DNA of 64,000 bases from Owenia fusiformis (lineage: Eukaryota; Annelida; Polychaeta; Sabellida; Oweniidae): positions 38,202,759 through 38,266,758 of the forward strand of contig CAIIXF020000007.1 of the NCBI GenBank assembly GCA_903813345.2, given 5' to 3'. The translations under genes and the position numbers were made by a program. This document shows, piece by piece, positions 36,353 to 48,900 of this stretch; position 1 is the stretch's first letter, and every line of letters begins with the position of its first letter. The notes under the pieces were generated by a model. The model saw only the letters and a list, made by a program, of their open reading frames with translations. It was not told the origin of the DNA and searched no databases.

Positions 36353-37308
36353 GTCTAGCTAAACATCCCTAATATTATTAAGTCATAGGTTAACATTGAA
36401 ATACATATATTTCTACTCGGTTCGTATGCCATTTTGACTTACACTCAACTAAATTATTTACACTGAACGAAAACAAATTCTTTGAAAATTCCCGGGAGCG
36501 TGGGATATCGCTAGATATCTCACGGTTGTCTTATCTGATTAGCATTGCCATTGAATATCGCCAGATATCCCACGACATGTGACCCGGTTTTGACCAATCA
36601 TACTGTCGCTAGCTAGATAGTGATATAATAATATAAGTTATTCAATGATTCGAGTAAAAAACAGAAAATATTCTTCCCGAGAAGGTCGTATTTCACGATG
36701 CGCTATTATTCAATGATTACTCAGATAAAGCTCCCCTAAATCAAGTCCATTTCCTTGGCTTGAGACCAGAGAAACAGATCAACCTTCTCACCTCAAAGAT
36801 AGTTTACATCGAAATTCCTTCAAAGTCTTTTTGGCCTTGTTGTTTGCTTTTATTGTATTATAAGTTTGATTTCATTTATTTTTTCTTCAATTTCATCAGC
36901 TGGAAGTGCAGTGTAGCGAAACGTTTTTTCGACTTTCGTCTGCCATATTGGATTTTTACTAGGTCATGAAAACAATGTTCATGCTTCATATTGATTTTTT
37001 TTATATATTGTTATATTTACCGATGCGTGTTTTATCTTAAAATTATAAAGTGTGATGATCACCGTATCATTTCCTGATATTCAAATCAGATATTTGTAGC
37101 AAAATACAAATATTAGCATGCGTTGATTTTTTCAGTAATAGTCATATCCTTGATGGAAATCTGGGGCGTTGGGATACTGGACCGTCATGGAATAAAATTT
37201 GATATTCAACGAAAGTCACGTGTTATCGCTTGTTCATTTTTAGTCATGCGTAAGATATGGACCAATCAGAGAGTGAGGAATATGACAGTGATGTTATAAT
37301 ATTATTCA

Positions 37309-37440
37309 AACATTTAAATCTAGTGAGGTGAATACATGTGCATCTTTCACAAGTGATATTTCCACGAAGCCCGAAGTGCTGGTGGAATATCATCTTGTGA
37401 AAGTGTTATAGTTATTCACCGAAAGTATAATTAAATATTT
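37309..37440. repeat. Foldback element (CCACGAAGCCCGA family), copy 3
   Basis: GGTGAATACATGTGCATCTT, TCACAAGTGATATTTCCACG and AAGCCCGAAG are mirrored by GTGGAATATCATCTTGTGAA and AGTTATTCACC. One copy therefore lies just outside each end of the 25 kb element. Confidence 0.7.
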
Positions 37441-39680
37441 TTATAATTCACTGTAATATTGCTCACTCACATTAATAGTCTAGAATTGGTATGCTGAAAA
37501 TGAAATGACATCTTACATTTTGCTGAGCACCTTAACCATGGTTACTAATTGAAAGGTAAGGGTTCCTTTATTGATACTGAGATTTGCCAAGATGAAATAG
37601 GTGTCGAAGTGAGTTTTTGGGTAAAAATGTGTTTTTGCAAAAAAATTAAATTGATAAAAAATATTTTTGAAAATTTATCATATAAATTAGTCTAGTTAGC
37701 TCTCAAAAGTCGAAATATACCATGTTTAATCAACTTGAAGGATTTTGGGAGCTTAATAGTTCTTATCTTCGCCAGCCTGTTGTGATTTGCATGCAATATC
37801 GACTAAAACATGTGTGTTCCAAATATGAGTCAAGTCAAAATGTGTTTTGGTGGTGAAATGCGTTTTTACAAGAGAAATTTGAAAATTGAAATATATTTTG
37901 AAATGTTACGAAAATAGTCTGATTGATTATAAAAAGTGGGAAAAACTATTTGTTATCAATTTTGAGAGATTTTCGAAACTGTTTGAAGTATTGTCTGTAT
38001 TGTTTGTTGCGAGGAGTTAAACATATTGTTGATTTTATATATTTTTGTAACATGTATGGCCATAGTCAGGTGCGTACGGTGCGATCTCACCCCCACCCAA
38101 AAGATACAACCATAAGGAAAAGGGAGATGAGAGGTTTTGATGAGAGGTTTTTATTTGAAGTTTCTAGCTAAATTTTGAAGGAGGTGGCACCGATTTGGAA
38201 AATACTTCAATCTCAACCCCTCGACTGGCGGAAAGCGGGCTTCGCTCCTGCCATGTATAATCTTTGTTTTATGTATACTCCAGCTCATACGTTTGTTAAT
38301 AAAAACAGCATATACTTATATGTGCCCTTTAATTATGTTTTTATCTCAATGATACTTAAAACATATCAGTGGCAGTCATAAGTTGATATTATACTCGATC
38401 TACCAGGTACTTGCTATTGTGAAAATACTCTTGTTATCAGCGTTAGATTAATAAAGAGAAAAACAAAGCGATGCGTGATCTAAACTCTGTCATACATTTG
38501 TAAAACGGTTGATAAAGGAAGAAGTGCACTGACAATTATGATTTCCCCATGAAAAAAATTATTCATCTAATTTTTCAAAATGAGTATACTGCTTTTATTA
38601 TTATATTCATATGCACACTAGTATCTTGTTGACCTATATTCAGCACTGTAGTTATAGGCCATTCATTAGGGTCATTATTCAATGAAGTGTACATGGAGTG
38701 TAGAGGCACAGATTCCAAAAGCAGGAAGTTTATCAAAATCCATTTGCATCCAACGCATTCCTACATCCTATCCAAATATGTTACTAAATAATAAAATAAT
38801 AATAGTATAAAATCTGGTTCTACAAACTTGTATGATATTTGATAAGGGTAAAAGTTGTTTTTGGAGCATTTTTCTATAGCCATTTTGTAGGGAAAAATAA
38901 TAAAAAATATACAAGCTTTTGATTTCAAGTATGACCTGAATCGATTCATTTTGCACATTTGATGAGATAAACCATTTTTGTCATATTGTGAAATGATTAA
39001 GTTTGCAATTATTCAGGTCATTGTGTAATTTTGGTATTTTTGTGAATATCAATGGATACCAATGGCCTCTATTGGGATATGCTGATATCCTCGATGTTAA
39101 ATCAATGATGCACAGCCCCATGTAAGTCAATACAATCTTACTGAACTGAATGACCCATATCGCAGCATATGTGTATACGAGCACTTTAATATTTTCCTAA
39201 AAAGTATATGACATCATATTCTTCATGTTACACCTAAGAATGATTCATTCTGACCATAGGGGTATATGCCAATTATTGCACCTCGTCCTTTCTAAAGGTA
39301 ATATTTCAAACAATAACGAGCACATTATCTTAAAGTATGAAATGCAAAAATCGAGATAAATAAATTGAGATGATCACTTCAAAACTTCAAACATTATCAT
39401 TGACCTGTATGTTATATAAATATGACAACACACCCTATACCAGAAAATAGTCTCAAATGTCACAACACATAAAGGACAATAGCCAACCTACTCAGATGAT
39501 TTGGATGAAATAGAATTTTGAGATTTCTTCCTACAGTTAGGCAAGTGACCTTTTAAAATAATATTTGTTATAATGTTTGGTAATATTATTAAAAACTTGA
39601 CGCCCTTTTCAATTCTGGCGGATTTTCATCGCGTATCAACTTTAAATAAATTCTATATTTGATCAGACGTCTACATTTAT
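37441..39680. other. Intergenic DNA upstream of gene B
   Basis: No supportable ORF, RNA gene or repeat. AT-rich with many short stop-limited frames. It could contain gene B's regulatory DNA. Confidence 0.45.
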
Positions 39681-39688
39681 TATATAAA
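39681..39688 (+). promoter_or_regulatory. TATA box of gene B
   Basis: TATATAAA lies 68 bp before the ATG at 39749, with pyrimidine-rich TTTTTTCC sequence between. This supports 39749 as a true first exon with a short leader. Confidence 0.5.
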
Positions 39689-39748
39689 ACAACTGTTAAT
39701 GGTGTTTTTTCCATTAATAAAGTACTCTTTGCAGTTGTTTAGCTCGCA

Positions 39749-39995
39749 ATGGGAGACTCATTGGAACAATGGCGTGCTGCTATCGGCACGTTTTGTCCTA
39801 GTGGACCTTCTCACGAAAATACTTCAGTCCACTTCTGCTCAAAGAGATCATCCAACAAGTCGAATGCTTCCCAAGTAGAGGGCAACATAAGAAGTACCCG
39901 GGGCCTGAGAGTGTTTCCCTTGCTGCTGGTAATTGTAACTTCGCTGCTGGTCATAGGAGGCGTGCAGCTGAACCCTGGACCTAAAGACACGAAAT
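39749..39995 (+). CDS. Gene B exon 1: N-terminus with 2A-like motif
   Basis: 82 codons plus one base. It starts MGDSLEQWRAAIGTFCPS, then a Ser/Asn-rich linker, a hydrophobic stretch at 54-69 (PLLLVIVTSLLVI inside it) and GGVQLNPGP (70-78). The layout matches the N-terminal 2A-like sequences of sea-urchin NLR proteins and some invertebrate non-LTR elements. There, NPG|P can interrupt peptide-bond formation and the released peptide can act as a signal sequence. The usual D-x-E before NPGP is here G-V-Q, so activity is doubtful. The donor GTACGT follows AAAT. Confidence 0.75.
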
Positions 39996-42900
39996 GTACG
40001 TTTTTATTCGTTTATAACATGGGTATATGGCGGAGAGCGAAATTATATTGGCCATTATGCAAAGGAGGCACCGAGCTTATTATCAAAGTCAAGAGCCAGC
40101 TATTCATTGTCTTGCTAATTCAAATTAATTTTTAAGATGTATTTTGATTTAAGTTCCATTTGAAATTCTACTGAGTAGCGAGCACTCGACCTTAGACCAC
40201 CCACTTGATTCAGTATTGGAGAGGCATGGCTTGGTAATCATTGAGAATAGTGGAATGGGAGATTGTCTATTTGAAGCTCTCAGCGATCAGTTGAAACGCC
40301 TCACGTCTGTTGAAGTTAATGCAAGTGATTTGCGTCAATCTCTCCTGAAATGCATCCAAGAACATACGACATTGGTATGAATTGAAATGATCCACATGTC
40401 TATTGAGTCACAGTATTTCATTGTCCATAAATTATGATAGCATGCCTTTGTAATACCAATCGGAAGAAATACCTTACATTTCTCCTTTTTCATATTCAGC
40501 CTATTGGTGAGCATGTTATGACGCTTTTTGATTCGGAGGATAATAAAGACTGGCAGCAATTTGCAGCAACCCTTGAATCAACTGAAGATCTCCATACTCA
40601 ACAATTGTCTTGGTATACCGATGAGTATATGGTGAGACCGGGTGTATGGGGGGATAATCTCATGCTGTATGCCTTTGCCAAACTGTATAGTATAGATGTC
40701 GCTATATACACGGCTGGAACTGATGAACCGCATACAATAACAGCTGATGAAGGACCTGGGGATAAAGAAAGAATGCTAGCAAGACTGGGATATATCTCAC
40801 ACTTGCATTTCGTTAGCCTTGTTAACATTACAGGTAAGTATTGCTTTAAAAGTAATATTTCTTTTTGTGGTTCAATTGATTTCTTAATATGAGCATACCG
40901 AATGATGTCATTATCTATAAATTGAAAGAAAGGGTACGGGTTCAATGAAATGATCTGTGCTATTATGCTAATTATACTCTCACTTGGCAGGTAATGGTAC
41001 GTTCGTTTTAATTTAGCACATAATGCCCTATTTACACGCATTTATTCCAAATGTATTTTTAATTTAACTTCAAATAGTAATTAACATCTGACGATTGGTG
41101 GAATTGCGTGATCATTTCATTTTATAGATATCAAATATGGTGAGATCAGTTGGCGAGCTATGTCTGATAGACTCGGAGACTTGTTTCTGCAGTTACTGAA
41201 TTCAGAGGTTGTTGAAGACAGAGAAACAACAGTAGGTCTGCTGAGCCAGATGGTTGACAGTTTCTTTGAAGCTAAGAATATGAGTGTAAAATGGCCCGAT
41301 GGTCTTCCTCAACTGGTCGACCAGCTGGTACAACGTGAACTTGAACGATCAGCCGGAATGGTCCCTGGCTTTCTCAAGCACACTGATAGTAAAGAAACCC
41401 GGGCATTTATTATGACTTTGAAGGAACGTGCTCCGAAGGAATCAAGTAAATATTCATTAAAGCTAAGTTTACGCCAACGGCGCTTTGATGGCGCTTTAAA
41501 GCGCCGTGCAAAGTCGCTTTGCACGCCACTTTAAAGCCCAATCAAATCGCTCACGAAAATGGTATTTACCTCCCCATCCCGCTCGCGAAAGTTGTATTCA
41601 CCTCGCATTTAAAAATTAAGAGATTTTGAAACGTCAGTAGTATGAAGCCATATTTTAGCCTTTAAACACAGGTAAATGGTAATTTCATCATCATGATCTA
41701 ACACAGACAGACTTTATACTAGTATTTCAAAATGCTATAAAGTTGTCATAGGATATTTTTTGTAGACTAATCATATAACAAACTTCTGCTTATGTTTCAT
41801 ACAAAATATAGATGGATTTCAATTTTGCACTTAAAATTTAATAAAGAGAGTTATGGAGATCATGGGTTAAATGCTTATTTACTGGTCGGAATTGAATATG
41901 GGTGTATTCCTCGTGGCAAGATGATATTGCATCTTGTCCCTCGGAATAAACCCCATATTCAATCCCTCCCAGTAAATAACCTCTATATATTTCCACATGC
42001 TCTCTAGTAAATAAACATATTTTTATCGAATTTGACATGGAATACAAATTAATGCTTGTTGGCTATATATCCACTAACTTAAACATTTTTAGGTTTGCAG
42101 AAGCTGCTTCAATGGTATGAATATATGAATGAAATCTTTGTTGACGACAATGGAGACAGAGCACATTCTTTACCAGATGGAATTCCTTTAAGAGGTACAG
42201 TATGACAAAAAAAACATCCCACGACTTGGGAATAACTAAGAGAAAGTTTCCAATTCTGGAAGCATTGTACGTATGTAACCATCATTTCAACCTTGAAGGT
42301 CAACCATTGTGTAAACATTACTTCACCCAATCTTTTCAACCTTTTTACATATCGTCACTTAAAATAGCATTGTACTTACTACACCAAAGATAGTTTTAAA
42401 TCTTACATTTTTGACCGGAAAGTGAAGATCGAGACAATGAACAAATATAGTCGTATTATTGGTCACATTTGGTTATTTCACCCAAACAGATTTGTTTTGA
42501 TATTTTTTTCTAAAACAACTTTTTTATCACATAATTTGATCTTATCCTTGTATATTATATTTTATAACTGTACGTCGGTATATTTTGTGACGATGTTTAG
42601 GCGTCGATAATGAGATTATATATACAGGGTGGGCCAAAAAAAAGTTCACCCTTTTTCATGTTAATCTAATTTTCTTATTTTTGATGCAATGCCTCTAAAA
42701 ATTGATATGTATATAGCTCAGACATTTCTGTACATGTTGTTAGGATTTGAGTGAAATTTATGCAACAGTGTTGTCATGACACCTAAAATATATTTATGGT
42801 GTGTCATGAAAAAAAAAACAGAAATTCACTTCATTTACAAAAAGGCAGATTTCAAACAAAGGAGGGAAATTTGAAAAGAAGTTATCATGGTAAATATAAT

Positions 42901-45900
42901 TTTTATGTCAGTTAATGCAAAATTTTCCAAACGTATGGTAGATACAACCTGGTTCACAGACGAGAAGATGTTCACAGTTGATCCACCTAAAAATTCACAA
43001 AATGATCGGATTTACGCTGATGTTGAAACAAAGAAGCAAATACACCGAGAGCGACTTGTAAAGGAGAGGAGAAAGTTTACCTCAAAAATGATGGTATCTG
43101 CCGGCGTATCTAAATTGGGAAAAACTAGAGTAACATTTGTTCAACCTGGAGCCAAAATGAATTCTACATACTATATAGACAGAGTGCTAAAAAAGTCCTT
43201 ATTAAAGGATATGAATCGCATCAATCCAAACTACATATTCCAAAAAGATGGGGCTCCCTCGCACACATCTAAAGCGACAATGGAGTTCTTGCATGCCAAT
43301 GCACCTGATTTTATCCCCCCTGACTTATGGCCCCCAAATAGCCCTGATCTCAATGTTATGGATTATTTTGTGTGGGGTGAACTAGAAAAACATGTTCATA
43401 GTGTTCCCATCCATTCAATTCAAGAACTCCAACAAAGAATAACTTTATGTTGGGAACAATTATCACAACAATCAATTAACGCGGCAATAAATAAATGGCT
43501 TCATAGACTAAAACTGGTTGTGCAGGAACAAGGAGGACATATTGAACATTTACTTTAAAAACAAAACAGCCAAAGACACATCTAATGTTATATATCGACC
43601 TTGTTTAGAAATGTCTCAGTTATCTACATATCAATTTTTTAAGGGATTGCATCAAAAATAAAAAAAATGAGATTAAAATGAAAAAGGGTGAACTTTTTTT
43701 TTGGCCCACCCTGTATATATGTGTATGTGTCAAGCAGAGCTAACAGGTTGGCCCTGTAATTTTACATTCTGTGTTAAAATGATGATACAATTATTAACGT
43801 ATCAAATGAAATGTCTGAAAGACCTAAAACTTTATTTATAATAGTACTACGACAACGACAGTCAAGGGCTTCAAATATGTTATGGCTCATATATTGGGCA
43901 TCGTAATATAAAGTGTTCAATTGTTTCAGTTTCACAAAGGTTACACAATGTGCATATTTTTTTAACTATTGAAGTTGTTCGTGTTTAATACATGGGAGCC
44001 ACATAGCAAATGCATCATACTTTTACACTGGCTTTGATATTTGGGATATTTCTGACATATCAACCACCAAATGCAAGGTTTAAAATCTGTGACAGTCAAG
44101 TAGGTATAAAAGTTTGCCATAACATGAGCATTGTAAGAAAAAATGTCTGACCTCGACGGATCTTACAGCATTCACAATTTGCCGTCTCCATGCACTCTTG
44201 CACTCTCTGGTGGAGGATATCCAGAGTCAAGCGCATTTTTAGCCAGATTTTCGCTTCCTAGCATTTTCGTCCCTTACAATCTGAACAGCATTTATTACTG
44301 ATTTTCAATTCATTATTGCCTCTTGAACAGCGAATTATTAATTTACTTAATCATTGATATTACATCAGTATATTTAATTTGTTCCAGATAGTAGGCATGC
44401 GTTCGATGAAGATTCAAAGGATCAGCTAAGCGATGAACATGGGTGTCTATTTGAGCCTGACATTATATATAATGTGTTAAGTATTTCCAGAAATATAAGA
44501 AAATTTCGTGATTTTCCGTCAGAGTGTTCCCAGAAAGATTTTGATGAAATGGCACTTCTTCTGAGTCAAATTGTAGACAGCTCAATAAAAATTAAAGACA
44601 ATGTACGAGATGAACTTATTGAACTCGTAGTCAAAATGGAAAGCAGTGTCCTAGAGATGCTGAGTGGCGCCTATAAACAAATTTTAAAGGACAATGGAGC
44701 CGTTGCTACCCGAGATTACCTCAACAAGAAAAGAGACGCTGCAAGTGAATCACGTAAATACAATGTTCTTCATTTTCATCAAAAAGTCAAACGAGATGAT
44801 GTCCGATGACCTGTCGATGACTCTTGATAATTTCGCTGTTTCCAGTTATCCCTATTTCGTACATCTCACAAAGTATGTTTCAGACGCCGGGTTTTACTTC
44901 TTTATTGTTTTAGGTGGCAACGTTTTGTTAACTCTTCTGGATGGATATCAACGTATGACCGGGGGCCGTGTAAAGGACAACGAAGGTATAATATTGCTTG
45001 TCACCTTTGCTTTTTGTGTTTTGTAATTTCATTCTTGTTTAATTCCTTGACAACCTGAATTAATTTACTACAAATACAGGTATAAGTATCTCCCGAGGTA
45101 ACCTTTATCAACAATATATGACAGATTCAGATTTCAAGTTTTGGAGTAAGAGAACATTTATTTGGAGACGGTTCAGTAATTCATTTTCAAGGCAAATTAT
45201 ACCCACATATTAAATCTACAAATCAACATTTTTTAGAGAAAAAATATTTACACTTAAGTTTAGAAAATAACTGTTATTCAAACTAGGGGTACGCTAATAA
45301 TTTTTATATTTTCAAAAACATCCCGATCCAAATGAATCGTCCGCTATCAAATGATAGCACTTATATGCGTTATGTCCTCCTTGTGCTGCAATCAGGGCAC
45401 CAATCCTATTGGACCAGCTATGACCTGACTGAAACATCTTACCTGTCTAAGTGAAATAAGGCCCCATTCCTCAAACTGGGCAGTGCGTAACGTTTCTTAA
45501 TTTTGAGGTGGGGTCCAAGTCACGAATATCCCTTTCAAGGTTGTCCCACATGTGCTCTGTAGGAGCCAGGTTGAGTGACATGTGCCAATGGGGGCTGGTC
45601 CACATTGCCTGCCCTGGGGTAAGCCAGCGCAATGCCACTAACATTGTGCAACAGCATGATCATTCTGCAGTTGAATGTTCCCCAAAACACTCTGTTCGCA
45701 TGTGGTACTTGAAGTAGGTCTAAAAGGTCAAATTACTCTGAAAGTATGCTTGGGAATCACCTACTTCTGTAGTACTGCTCAAAACAATCTCTGTAATACT
45801 GCTCTAAACATAAATAGGGCTTCCTTCATGGACTACCACATCAGTAAGTGTCCTTATTGTCTCTTTCCCCTGGTCTCCAACATAAACGGACACAATTATC

Positions 45901-48900
45901 AACGTTATGGAGGACACATCTTCTTTCATCACATGATGTCCTATGACACCAAAGATTAAGTCCGAGGTTTTGGTGCTTTCTTGCATATTGAGGGCATCTT
46001 TCATTGTTACGATTGGTCAGTTTTGGTCTCTTCAAACGGCTCATGGCCTTGCATCCTTTAAATGGCAATCACCGATTGTCTATTGCTCTGAAACACGGGT
46101 TTTTAAAATGTGCACAATGATCATGAAGTCATAGTGTCACTTTAGTGAATGCAAGTTTAATCAACCATAAATGTTTTAACTTTTCATACCAATCAGTTTT
46201 ATATGCAAAACTGATGACGGAATCAGGACACACAAATTGTCAACAAATTAATTGTAATCATTTTAGGGTAGTTCCATAAACAATTCATATCTATGAAATA
46301 TTCCATATTTATTAGCAACAGGGTAGACTAAAGCAAATAAGTAAGGTTGTACCTAGTCACAGGTTTGATTTCACGACAACTTAAATTAACTTACTAACAT
46401 TAATTTAGTATAAACAAGTACGGGTAAATAGCAACACTATTTGCAATTATGAATATGAATGAATACGTGAATAATTTGAATCGAAAGCTTATTTGATACA
46501 GTCATAAAACACCAAAACACAAGTTCAAACAAATTATATCGCCACCACATGAGGTGGCATATTGTTTTGGTTACCAAGTTTTTGGAATGTTTTTTTGGCA
46601 GTAGATGTTCTACGTTCGACCGTCGACCGTCGACATCTGTAACAGATGGTAGGTGGTGACATTTTGCATGTTAATGACATGGTTATTTTATGTAGAACCT
46701 GTGAAGTACACAGTACGCAATACACCGTACGCATGTACATCTTGTCATAGCCTTATCTAGCAGTTTTGTTTGTACTTAAGGGATTTCACAATTGAAGAAG
46801 TTGCTGGAGATATGTGTTAACAAAAATGAAGCAATGAAAAGAGCGTATGATGAGAAGATAGATTACATACCCGAAGGCACCGAGTCTAAAGGTGAGATAA
46901 AATGACATTTTTGATATATGAACCTCTTAAAATTTTCATTGAAAAATGCGGGAACTTGACGTTGATAAGGGGAGGAGCGTGAGTATAAGAGTATATTGAA
47001 CTTTCTTCTTCGAACATTGTCGACAACTTTGATAAAAATCGACACATCATTTGAAAAGATGGGATTGTATATTTCTGGTTCGATTTTTACAAAATGAATG
47101 AATTCCTGTTTGAGACTTTAAAGTAACTCTCTGACGATTCTAGGCCGAATTTCGAAAATTTAAACGATATAATTTCAAGAAAATAATCTTACCTTTCTAT
47201 TAGGATGGGTTCATTTGCCAAAAATAACTGATCCATGGATATATATCATTTTGAAATTTGGATGCAAGAAATATTTTTTCGGAGCCATGTTTTTTTACGA
47301 CTCATAACAGGAAATAGATTATCTAAATGAAAACTGAATTTACATCATTAATCCTGGTTTTGACTTAAAAATTTACCGAAATAGATATTTAAATATTATT
47401 AAAATGATTATTGACTATTTTTTTATTAATCTTATGCAGCGATTCGACTGTCTTCTAAAATTCATAACATAGCTTTAGAATTACAACCGTATATCATCTT
47501 GCCAGTGTTCTAATGGAGTAAGGCGCTGGGCTCACCATTAGGTTTTGATAGTTTGAATCCAGCTGTCGGTGGTTCGATTCCCGGTCGAGACCAAGGGTCT
47601 TTTCTTTTTTATTTATCTCTCAGACACATTTTCTTTAAATCTCTTTTTATACAACATATAGTCATATCTATTACTTTTTGAGGTTTTAGATTTTAGATAC
47701 ATCGTAAATGTGTTACTTTAATTCGGAAGTCGAATGAAATATATGCTTTTATGGGACGTGAGGAAATACTGTTTTCATTATTAGTTGATGTAAGAGAGGA
47801 AAGATTTATTTTTTCAGACTGTGGGATTACCAAGGCTATGTATGACTTAGGAAAAGAAATAACAAAACAAACGGAAATAGAAAAACAAGCTACACTAATG
47901 TGTGATTTGGGTAAAGAATATGCAGATTTAGCAAAAGAAACCCGAGAAGGTTGGCATTTCAACTATGCAACAGCGCTGTACAATGCCGCTTTACAACGAT
48001 TTAGAAAGATTAACGCAGAAAACGAGGTAATCTTAGCTGATAGTATTGATAATATACAGAAACAACTGCAACAATTAGAAACGGGCCTCCTTGAGACAGC
48101 ATTCAAAGTGAACAAGGAACCCCTCAGCAAGAGCAGAGAAAGGTACAAAGGTGTTTTAGAAGGCATTCGAAAATATTCAAAAGAGGCGATACATGGTATT
48201 CAAACGGAAGACATGTTAATAGACTCTGTGACGTTCGAGATGAATGAAGAATGCCAAAGAAGAACGATCGAAAAAAGTAAATGTTTCTATGATACTCTGA
48301 CGAGCAAGATCATAGAATTACACAAACTCATGATAGATGACTGTATTTCAGTTCTAGGTCGTCCCAATTGTAGGTTTGCAATAATTGGCTTGGGATCGTT
48401 GGCTCGGAAAGAGGTAACCGCATGGTCTGACCTCGAATCAGCAATTTTGTATGACCCAACTGGTAAGTCAAATGAGGAAATTGAGAAATTAAAACTTGAT
48501 TTTAGAATCCTTGTTCATTATTTTCACCTAAAGGTTATCAATCTCGGTGAAACAAAGATCAATGCCTTGGATATTCCAGTTCTTTGCGATTTCAATAGTA
48601 AACTTCCGGAAGGTGTCAAAGATAATGATTTTTATGATGAAATAACCCCACAGGGTCTTTGTTTCGATGGTGCCTTGCCACAAGCTAGTAAAATACCCTT
48701 TGGTAGACGATCTACAAAGCACCCTACAAAACAAGACACTTTAGAGTTGATTATGACAGTTGATGAAATGTCTGAATGTCAGCTTGGAGAAGTCTCTCTC
48801 AAGGAAGGTTATCATCTAAGCGATGTACTTTTAACATCCACTCTGATCACTGGGGATGAATCATTGTGGAACGAGTACAATGAAAAGGTCCACAAAATAC

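Noticed and set aside
45508-45959. Plus-strand ORFs in intron 7
   Set aside because: They overlap the minus-strand Tc1 transposase relic, which explains the open frames.
47751-47817. ATG at 47751 as the start of a separate NTase-TPR gene
   Set aside because: A strong TTTATTTTTTCAG acceptor lies just inside it, with the same phase as the exon 8 donor. The first 22 codons look intronic. A separate promoter remains possible.
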